Source: an uncultured Thermoguttaceae bacterium
Lineage (GTDB): Bacteria; Planctomycetota; Planctomycetia; Pirellulales; Thermoguttaceae
DNA: 64,000 nucleotides
Assembly: GCA_938042245.1 (NCBI GenBank)
Contig: CALIRO010000002.1
Span: forward strand, 1 to 64,000
Direction of reading: 5' to 3'
The position numbers and the translations under genes are program-made. The notes beneath the pieces are model-generated. The model was not told the DNA's origin. It saw only the letters and a list, made by a program, of their open reading frames with translations, and did no database searches. Below are positions 47,074 to 54,504 of the stretch, piece after piece; position 1 is the stretch's first letter, and the number at the start of each line of letters is the position of its first letter.

Positions 47074-48780
47074 ATGGCCAACCGAAAGCAGTTGCCGATT
47101 GGCGGGATCATCCACACTTATCAGCGGTATGATCCACAGCAATTTCCTTCCCCGGTGCCAGAGACGCCGGATTTAGTTGGGACCGCTTTTGAGCACTTGT
47201 TAGCCTACGGGTCGATGCGGGACCTTACCGAGGAGGAACTGGCCCGGGCTGTGCGGATTGATCCGGCCCAAATCGGCGGCCTTTTACCCAGCCTGTATAG
47301 CTTAATGGAATTGCTCCGGCAACGTAAACAGAAGATTCTGCAAACCTACGAAGTGGAGACGGTGCAGGCGGAAGCGGCTGGCCGGTATCAGCACCTGGCC
47401 CAGCAACTGCAACTACCGCCCCTTTTGCAAAAGCGGTTTGGTCGGGCGCTAGCCGAAGAACAACTTTACGAATTAGAACGTCTCTGGTTTGCCGCCGGTG
47501 GGGAAAAAAGTCCCCTGTGCTCCCAAATCCTTCAGCTTATCCAACGCCTGGGGGAGAAGTATCAGATTGATGAATTAGCGTCCAAGTATGCGTTTACAGG
47601 TCGGCGTCGGATGACGATTCCGGAGGCCTTGCAGATCAAGGAAGAACTGGAGCTGATCGACAAATTGCTTCGGCAGTTGGAAGAGGCGGCCAAGACGGCC
47701 CAGATCGGCCTGATCGATCTGGAGGATCTAGCCCAGTTTGTCGAACAAGGCCAGATCGACAACCTCCGCCAACTTTCCCAAAAGGTACAGGAGTTTCTTC
47801 GCTATCTGGCCGAGGTCCAAGGGCTGGAGAAGACCGCTCATGGCTATCAACTTACGCCGAAGGCGTATCGGCTGTTTCAGGGTCGGCTTCTGGAACGGAT
47901 TTTCAGCCATCTGCATCCCTCCCGCACAGGCCGACATCCTCTTTCCGTCAAAGGCGAAGGAGCCAGTGAACTGCCCCAGACCCAGCCTTATGAATTCGGA
48001 GACTCTCTAGCCCATATGGACATCCCAGGGACCTTCCTTAATGCCCTGGTGCGTACCGGTCCAAGACTTCCCATCCACCTGAAGCCGGAGGACATCCTCA
48101 TCCATCGCACCCGGCAAAGCCCCAAATGCGCCACCTGTGTGATTATGGACATGAGCGGCTCGATGCACTATCGGCGACTTTATGTAGATGTCAAGCGAAT
48201 GGCGCTGGCGTTGGAGGGGTTGATTCGGCGGGAATATCCTGGGGATTGGCTACAATTTATAGAGATGTTCACTTTTGCGAAGCTCCGCCATCCCAGTGAA
48301 ATCGTTACCCTGTTGCCGCGGCCGGTGCTGCTGTTTGATCCGATTGTGCGCTTCCGGGCCGACATGAGTGATCCCAACATTACCGAACTGGACATTCCTC
48401 CCCACTTTACTAATATTCAGCATGCATTGCAACTGGCCCGCCGACTCTTGGCCGGCCAGGATACGCCGAATCGGCATATTCTTTTGATTACCGACGGCCA
48501 ACCGACGGCCCATTTTGAGGGTTCGGTGCTGTATCTGCTTTACCCGCCGCACCGGAAGACGATCGAGGCGACCCTGCGCGAAGCACGCTGGTGCCGACGA
48601 GAGGGCATTACCATCAACATCTTCCTTTTGCCCCGGCCAGCCGACGATCCGGATGATGTACGCTTTGCCTATCGGTTGGCCGAGACGGCCGCGGGCCGAG
48701 TATTCTTCACCGCCGGCAAAGACCTGGATCGCTATGTCATCTGGGACTATCTGGCCCGCCGGCGGGAAATCATCGGCTAA
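47074..48780 (+). CDS. VWA-domain partner of MoxR-like ATPase
   Basis: A 568-residue protein. Residues about 1-330 are helical and charged with likely coiled-coil stretches (EALQIKEELELIDKLLRQLEE). The VWA domain occupies about 350-560 with the MIDAS motif DMSGSM near residue 361 and a second LLITDGQPTAH motif. MIDAS residues are intact, so metal-dependent binding is expected. ATG 47074 is preceded by GGAAAGGA seven bases upstream. With the AAA+ protein it forms a MoxR/VWA-type chaperone pair; the client is unknown. Confidence 0.85.
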   Translation: MANRKQLPIGGIIHTYQRYDPQQFPSPVPETPDLVGTAFEHLLAYGSMRDLTEEELARAVRIDPAQIGGLLPSLYSLMELLRQRKQKILQTYEVETVQAEAAGRYQHLAQQLQLPPLLQKRFGRALAEEQLYELERLWFAAGGEKSPLCSQILQLIQRLGEKYQIDELASKYAFTGRRRMTIPEALQIKEELELIDKLLRQLEEAAKTAQIGLIDLEDLAQFVEQGQIDNLRQLSQKVQEFLRYLAEVQGLEKTAHGYQLTPKAYRLFQGRLLERIFSHLHPSRTGRHPLSVKGEGASELPQTQPYEFGDSLAHMDIPGTFLNALVRTGPRLPIHLKPEDILIHRTRQSPKCATCVIMDMSGSMHYRRLYVDVKRMALALEGLIRREYPGDWLQFIEMFTFAKLRHPSEIVTLLPRPVLLFDPIVRFRADMSDPNITELDIPPHFTNIQHALQLARRLLAGQDTPNRHILLITDGQPTAHFEGSVLYLLYPPHRKTIEATLREARWCRREGITINIFLLPRPADDPDDVRFAYRLAETAAGRVFFTAGKDLDRYVIWDYLARRREIIG

Positions 48781-49196
48781 GCCGGTCGGCTCCAACCGGC
48801 CCGCCGCCACTACATAGCCTTTGCCGGCACGGTGTACCCAGGAGCATCCGCTATGGGAACTTAGTCTGTGAGAGTGAGTGGACTGGTCTTTTTGCCTGAG
48901 TGGACTGCCAGGGGACTGAAAAAGCTACTCCCTCACAAACGGTCTTCCAACAAGGCAATAGTTCAACTTGGTTGACGCATTGGGTAGCCTTTTGCAAGGC
49001 GGCCTCTAAAAGACGGTCTTCCAACAAGGAGCTAGTTCAACCGTTTGACGGTTCTGTGTGGGGGAGGTCGGTTAAGACGACCGGCCGCCCCTGCATGAGC
49101 CAGTCCCTAGGGCGAAAACAGACCATGGGCACTTTCCCAAAGCGAGAGCTCCGGGATTTTGTAGAGAGTCTTCGATATGGGGGGAGAAGGTAAGCG
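48781..49196. other. Spacer with a 74 bp-spaced direct repeat
   Basis: A 416 bp spacer upstream of the permease gene. It contains two copies of a ~38 bp unit (see the repeat at 48939-49049) and a smaller GAGTGGACTG repeat at about 48880-48908. No gene seen. Confidence 0.5.
48939..49049 (+). repeat. Direct repeat, two ~38 bp units 74 bp apart
   Basis: ACGGTCTTCCAACAAGG begins at 48939 and again at 49013. Each is followed by a similar stretch (TAGTTCAACxxxxTTGAC). The spacing of 74 bp and the lesser similarity between the units suggest an old tandem duplication upstream of the permease gene; it could bind a regulator. Confidence 0.75.
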
Positions 49197-52100
49197 ATGA
49201 GTCGGTGGCGGTTGTTGTGGCGGACGGTGAGGTTTTTTTGGCGATCGGATCTGGCGGTGGCTGCTGGGGTGGCGGTGGCTGCCGCCGTCATTACCGGCGC
49301 CTTGCTCCTGGGCGATTCCCTGCGGGGGAGTTTGCGGCGGATGTCGCTGGATCGGCTTGGGCCGGTCGATGCCGTGCTCCGAACCGACCGCTTCTTTCGG
49401 CAAGCCCTGAGGGAAGAACTGCAAACTCGGCTGGCCAACCATCCACGCCGAGAGCAGATCGGCCTGATCGGCTTTGTGCCCATCATTCTATTGGAAGGTA
49501 TGGTAACCACTGCCGAGGGTCAACCGTCCAAAACGCTCGGCGGGGTGCAGATTATCGGCTGCGACGAACGTTTCTGGAACCTAGAGGCCCAGAGAGTTCA
49601 GGAACCTTCCGAGCAGATGGTGTGCCAAGGAGGGGGTCTGAGGTCGGCTGGGAGTGGAGTTGCTGGTTCGGCTACCTCGGCCTTGGCTCATTTGTCCATT
49701 TCTGTTCCGGAGGAATCGGGCGTCCTGGTCAACCAACCCCTGGCGGATCAACTGGGCCTGAGGCCGGGGCAGGAAATCCTCATCCGTTTTCCCCGTTGGC
49801 AAAATATTGCCCCGGAAAGTGCCTTGGGACGTAAAGAGGGGACGGTTCGCAGTTGGCGGCTTCGGGTAGCTGGCCTGCTGCCGGAGAACCGATGGCCGGG
49901 TCGGTTCGCCTTGGCCAATTTTCAGCAAAAGCCCCTTCTGGTCTATGTCCCGCTGAAGGCCTTGCAAGAGCGGCTGGCTCAACCAGAGCGAATCAATGCG
50001 ATCTTGGCTATTGGGCCATCTGGCAGGCTGACGCCGCCGGAACCCCAGGAAGCCGTTTTGACCGAATGCCTTCGTCCATCCGCGGAAGATTATGGCGTGC
50101 GGGTCGAGCAAATCGGGCAGGGAAAATATACATATATTCATATTACGAGTGATCGGCTCCTTTTCCCACCCGCCTTGGAAGAAGCAGTGCGCAGGGCTTT
50201 GGTCGGCCAGCGCTTCCAGCCGGTGCTCACCTACCTGGCCAACACCATCCAACTAACCCCGCCGAAAAATCCGCCCATTACTCACCAGCCCCCCGACGGC
50301 CGCATCCTCCCCTATAGCACCGTAACCGCCATCGACTTTCAGGCCGAAGAACCGTTGGGTCCGTTTCGTTCGGTGGAGGGCCGGGTGCTGCCGCCCCTGC
50401 AAGACAGCCCCGAGCCAGAAATCGTCCTGAACGCCTGGGCCGCTCAAAGTCTCGGCTTGCCCTTGCCCCAACCCTCGCCGGATATAAAAATCCACCAGGC
50501 CCTCCCTCCGAACCACAAATCCCTTCGCAGTTCCGCCAGTTCGGAACTTACTTCCACCAGTCCAGAAAAAGCTGACCTTGCTCCGGCGCCAGCGTATTTG
50601 TATGTAACCTTCTTCGAGCCGGAAACGATCGAAGGCCAGACGGTGGAGCGGACCGAGCGGTTTCGGCTTGCCGGCATCGTGGGGATGGACGGCCCTGCGC
50701 GAGACCGGCATTTAACTCCAGAAGTGCCGGGGCTGACCGACCGACGCTCGATTGCCGATTGGGATGTGCCGTTTCAGCCTTTCTACGAAGGTCTGATCCG
50801 GCCGGCCGACGAAGGATACTTCCGCCAAGAGGGCCTTACGCCGAAGGCGTTTGTCTCGCTGGCGACCGGCTGGCGGTTGTGGGCAAGCCGATTTGGCAGG
50901 ATCAGCTCGTTTCGGGTAGCCCCGAGCTCAACCGCCACGGTCGAACAACTGCGTCGGCGGATTCAGGAGGCGGCCGAGCCGGCCAAGCTAGGATTTGTCT
51001 TTCAGCCGGTGAAACGCCGGGCGCTGGCCGCCTCCGAAGGCGCCGGTTCCTTTGAGATGCTGTTTCTGGGGTTTAGTGGATTTTTGATCCTCTCGGCGGG
51101 GATGTTGGTGGTGTTGCTGTTTCGGCTGGGGGTTCAGAGGCGGCAGGAGCAATTGGGCTTGCTTTTGGCATTGGGGTTTTGCAGCGGGCAGATTCATCGA
51201 CTGCTTTTGGCTGAGGGGATGCTGGCGGCTTTGGCCGGTAGCGCTTTGGGCGCCGTGATGGGCTGGGCCTATGGCGCCATGGTGTTGGCAGGGTTCCGGG
51301 CGGTGGCCGGGAGTAACATGAACATTTGGTTTCTCCGATTGGAAGCTCGCCCGGCCAGTTTCCTCATCGGCTTTTTGGCCGGTATATTGCTAGGAGCGGC
51401 AACTATTGCCTGGGCGGTCCGTCGATCGGCCAAAGCATCTCCCAGACGTCTTCTAAGCGGCCTTTCCTTCGAAGAGCCGGAATCCCCCGCCCCTTCTGCC
51501 GGTCCGGCTAAAAGGCCACGGCTAATCCGATGGGCCATCGGCGCCTTCATCGGCGCCGCAGTTACTTTGGGCCTTCTCGGTTGGACCGGTTTGCGGAACG
51601 AGGAAATGGCTCAGGCCGGCGCCTTTTTCGCTGCGGGGCTGCTGATGCTGACTGCCGGCTTACTGTGGATCCGACAGCTATGCCACCCAACCGAAACGGA
51701 TGTTCCGGAAACGGCATTTACCGGTCGGCTAGTTTTAGTTCGGCTGGCGATCCGCACAGCCTCCCGAAATCCCCGACGGACCAGTTTAACGGTTGGCCTG
51801 ATGGCGGCGGCAGTGTTTCTGATTACTGCTACTAGTGTGTTTCGGGTTCAACTGCCCGCTTCGGGAGGCCGCCTGGACGACGGCGCCGGCGGCCTGAGTC
51901 TTTGGGTGGAAACGACCATGCCCATTTTCTACGATCTTGGCCAGCCGGAAGGCCGAAACCGCCTAGCAACCTGGACCGATACCAATGAACAGATTTTCCA
52001 AAATGCTCAGGTTCAGGTCTTTTCCCTGCGTGTGCGGTCGGGCGATGACGCCAGTTGTCGAAATCTTTACCGTCCCGGCCAGCCCCGGATCCTCGGCCTG

Positions 52101-52952
52101 CCGGATGGATTTTTGCAGCGGTCCGCCTTTGCCTGGTCGCAGACGTTAGCCCAAACGGCCGAAGAAGAGGCCAATCCCTGGCTGCTGCTCCACCGGCCTG
52201 TGGAAACCCAAGCCGACGGAGCCTGGGTGGTCCCGGCCATTGCCGACGCCGATACGGCCACCTACAGTCTGAAAGTGGGCCTGGGCCAGGATGTGGAAAT
52301 CCGTACCGATCAGGGTATCCCCATCCGGTTTCGCATCGTGGGGCTTCTACGCCACAGTATGTTTCAAGGGGATCTGCTGATTTGGGAGAAACATTTTGTG
52401 CGGCTTTTTCCGGAGGAGCAAGGGTATCGGCTGTTTCTGGTAGCAGTGCCGCTGGATCGGGTGGCCCAGCAGGCAGAAGTGGAACAACTTTGGCAGCAGG
52501 CGCTGGCGGAGTATGGACTGCGGCTTCAGAGGTGTCAGGAGCGGTTGGCCGGCTTCTTGGCTGTACAGAACAGCTATTTAGCTACCTTCCAAAGCCTGGG
52601 CGGGTTGGGCCTGGTTCTGGGCACGCTGGGGCTGGGGGTGGTGCAGATGCGGAATGTCCTGGAGCGGCGCCGGGAATTGGCTCTTTTGGCAGCAGTGGGT
52701 TTTCCGCCGGCTCGGTTAGGCTGGCTCATCCTGTGGGAAACCTGGCTGCTTTTGGGCTGGGGACTTGGCTGCGGCCTGGTAGCAGCGGCCGTGGCGGTTT
52801 GGCCCCATTGGCTTAGCGGCCAAGGCTCCCTGCCTTGGACCCTACTGGCCGGAGGACTCGCCCTGGTCTTCAGCGCGGGTACCTTGGCCGGCCTGGCTGC
52901 TGTCCGAACCGCCCTCCGGCTCCCTATACTGCAGCTGCTCCGCACAGAGTAA
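49197..52952 (+). CDS. Giant FtsX/MacB-type ABC transporter permease
   Basis: A 1251-residue permease. It has an N-terminal anchor (SDLAVAAGVAVAAAVITGALLLG), a large extracytoplasmic region (about 50-600), then hydrophobic clusters at about 620-720 and 770-860 and a C-terminal set at about 1130-1245. The two FtsX-like cores make it look like a doubled permease, as in LolE-type or lipoprotein-handling systems. Permeases of 400-850 residues are usual, so this is large. No ATP-binding subunit gene adjoins it, so its ATPase is encoded elsewhere. ATG 49197 follows GAGAAGG. Confidence 0.83.
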   Translation: MSRWRLLWRTVRFFWRSDLAVAAGVAVAAAVITGALLLGDSLRGSLRRMSLDRLGPVDAVLRTDRFFRQALREELQTRLANHPRREQIGLIGFVPIILLEGMVTTAEGQPSKTLGGVQIIGCDERFWNLEAQRVQEPSEQMVCQGGGLRSAGSGVAGSATSALAHLSISVPEESGVLVNQPLADQLGLRPGQEILIRFPRWQNIAPESALGRKEGTVRSWRLRVAGLLPENRWPGRFALANFQQKPLLVYVPLKALQERLAQPERINAILAIGPSGRLTPPEPQEAVLTECLRPSAEDYGVRVEQIGQGKYTYIHITSDRLLFPPALEEAVRRALVGQRFQPVLTYLANTIQLTPPKNPPITHQPPDGRILPYSTVTAIDFQAEEPLGPFRSVEGRVLPPLQDSPEPEIVLNAWAAQSLGLPLPQPSPDIKIHQALPPNHKSLRSSASSELTSTSPEKADLAPAPAYLYVTFFEPETIEGQTVERTERFRLAGIVGMDGPARDRHLTPEVPGLTDRRSIADWDVPFQPFYEGLIRPADEGYFRQEGLTPKAFVSLATGWRLWASRFGRISSFRVAPSSTATVEQLRRRIQEAAEPAKLGFVFQPVKRRALAASEGAGSFEMLFLGFSGFLILSAGMLVVLLFRLGVQRRQEQLGLLLALGFCSGQIHRLLLAEGMLAALAGSALGAVMGWAYGAMVLAGFRAVAGSNMNIWFLRLEARPASFLIGFLAGILLGAATIAWAVRRSAKASPRRLLSGLSFEEPESPAPSAGPAKRPRLIRWAIGAFIGAAVTLGLLGWTGLRNEEMAQAGAFFAAGLLMLTAGLLWIRQLCHPTETDVPETAFTGRLVLVRLAIRTASRNPRRTSLTVGLMAAAVFLITATSVFRVQLPASGGRLDDGAGGLSLWVETTMPIFYDLGQPEGRNRLATWTDTNEQIFQNAQVQVFSLRVRSGDDASCRNLYRPGQPRILGLPDGFLQRSAFAWSQTLAQTAEEEANPWLLLHRPVETQADGAWVVPAIADADTATYSLKVGLGQDVEIRTDQGIPIRFRIVGLLRHSMFQGDLLIWEKHFVRLFPEEQGYRLFLVAVPLDRVAQQAEVEQLWQQALAEYGLRLQRCQERLAGFLAVQNSYLATFQSLGGLGLVLGTLGLGVVQMRNVLERRRELALLAAVGFPPARLGWLILWETWLLLGWGLGCGLVAAAVAVWPHWLSGQGSLPWTLLAGGLALVFSAGTLAGLAAVRTALRLPILQLLRTE

Positions 52953-53346
52953 GCCAGGAAGGAAGAGATATTCCCTATGAATAGTCAAAAATACAGGTTC
53001 TGGCAGGCCTCTCCTTAGAATCCATCCAAAAAGGAAATCGTCCAGCTTGCCAATCCCTCAATTTGCCAGGCCTTGGGGGTTATTCAGATGGAAGCTCTGC
53101 AAAATCCTGAACATCACGCGAACTTTATGAATATGCGATCCATTCCTTTGCCTATCGGTTCCCATTGTTGGGCAGTGATATATTGAGTCTCATGTTGGCA
53201 GTACCACTATATGTTGAGGCTATTGACGGAGGTTCCGGAATAGTATAAAAATATCTCCTTTGAATTATTCAGAGGTTCCAGATCCTTTTTAGGATCGCGT
53301 CTTACGGGGGGAGACACACACCTAAAGGGGGCGCCCCTTGCGTGGG
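52953..53346. other. Convergent spacer with family A element
   Basis: Between the converging permease and queE genes lies family A copy 4 (53090-53279). CACCTAAAGGGGGCG near 53316 is related to the TTTA-loop hairpins at 39777 and 39839. No gene seen. Confidence 0.6.
53090..53279 (-). mobile_element. MITE-like element, family A copy 4
   Basis: A 190 bp copy in reverse orientation, from GGAAGCTCTGCAAAATCC to TGAATTATTCAGAGGTTCC. Its reverse complement is a close full-length match to copy 1 (8926-9113), including a shared CCGATAGGCAAAGGAAT. A 4 bp direct repeat AGAT flanks it (53086-53089 and 53280-53283). Confidence 0.8.
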
Positions 53347-54033
53347 CTATTTGCCGCGCACGTGGCCAAATAGTTCAATGTGCACCCGGGGACAGTAGCG
53401 CAGGCCGTGCTGGCGGCAATAGGGGATGAGCCATTGGGCTTTCTCGGCCAAGGTCTGGCGATCGGTCCCCTGGGGCATCAGCAACACCCGCTGGGGGTCG
53501 ATTTCCGGAACCTGCCGAAGGTACTGTTCTACCTCCTGGCAATCGGCCGGGGTGTCGATGACGAATTTGATTTGGTACGGATATTGCTGAATCAATTGGC
53601 GGATGACCTCTGGCTGGTACCGGAGCCGGTCATGATGGCGTGCCCAGTGGGGTTTTTCAGCGGCCGAGGGGGTGGAATTGGAGAGTTTTGGGCTAATCGA
53701 CATTAGATCACATTCTACCGGCAGGTAGCGGATGCCGCTGGTTTCGATCGTCAGATGCCGACCCAGCCGACGCAGCCGGATAGTAAGCGGCACTAGCTCC
53801 TTCCAGACCATCGGTTCCCCGCCGGTAATGACCACATGGCCGACCGGAAACCGAGCCACCCGCTGAACGATCTGCGGCACCGAAAGCTGCTCTCCTTCCG
53901 GCGCCCAAGCGGCATACGGCGTATCACAAAACCGACAGCGCAACGGACAGCCCGACGTGCGCACAAACACACTCGGCATGCCGGTCAGAAAACCTTCGCC
54001 TTGAATGGACTGAAAAATCTCGGCAATCCGCAT
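53347..54033 (-). CDS. queE: 7-carboxy-7-deazaguanine synthase
   Basis: A 228-residue radical SAM enzyme of queuosine precursor synthesis (6-carboxytetrahydropterin to 7-carboxy-7-deazaguanine). The start MRIAEIFQSIQGEGF, the cluster motif CPLRCRFCDTP (Cys29, Cys33, Cys36) and VVITGGEP are typical. I chose ATG 54033 because it gives the standard N-terminus and lies 11 bp after the neighbouring stop; a GTG at 54057 is the alternative. The other que genes are not in the window. Confidence 0.92.
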   Translation of the reverse strand: MRIAEIFQSIQGEGFLTGMPSVFVRTSGCPLRCRFCDTPYAAWAPEGEQLSVPQIVQRVARFPVGHVVITGGEPMVWKELVPLTIRLRRLGRHLTIETSGIRYLPVECDLMSISPKLSNSTPSAAEKPHWARHHDRLRYQPEVIRQLIQQYPYQIKFVIDTPADCQEVEQYLRQVPEIDPQRVLLMPQGTDRQTLAEKAQWLIPYCRQHGLRYCPRVHIELFGHVRGK

Positions 54034-54044
54034 CGCACCAGTTA

Positions 54045-54308
54045 CTACTTTTTCCACAGTTCCTGGACCAGCTTGGCCAAGAAGGCTGGGTTATCGGTCT
54101 GGACCAGATGCTCGATGCGGGAGGCGGGCACTTGCAGTTTTTCCATGGCCGACGCCGCACGACGCCATAGCCGCTGGCGGGCCTTTCCCTCCGCCAAATA
54201 CAATTCGCTGACGATTTCCTGCAACCGCTGAAGCATGAGGGCCTGTTGGTTTTGGTAATAATTGCGGATGATCCGCTGTTGATAGGGGGTATATTCTTTA
54301 TCCGTCAT
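54045..54308 (-). CDS. Small conserved protein of unknown function, queE neighbour
   Basis: An 87-residue cytoplasmic protein I cannot assign. It is helical and charged (YTPYQQRIIRNYYQNQQAL, VSELYLAEGKARQRLWRR, QELWKK). No signal peptide, metal motif or membrane segment. It lies immediately upstream of queE on the same strand and probably shares its transcript; a role with QueE is a guess. ATG 54308 is preferred, as the frame upstream of it has no protein pattern. Confidence 0.65.
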   Translation of the reverse strand: MTDKEYTPYQQRIIRNYYQNQQALMLQRLQEIVSELYLAEGKARQRLWRRAASAMEKLQVPASRIEHLVQTDNPAFLAKLVQELWKK

Positions 54309-54504
54309 AGTGCAGGGCTTTCGGCTGACGAAGTCATCTCTATCCAATTTTTCTATTATTGCGCCCGGAGGGATTTTCTGGAACCCCTATTTTTTAGGAG
54401 GTGTTTATGCTACTGTGTTGGTCATTCGGCAAGGTATGTCGAAGAGCCGCCCATAGGCCGACCTTACTTCCCCACTAGGCTGTTTTCCCTAAGGAGACCT
54501 TCCT

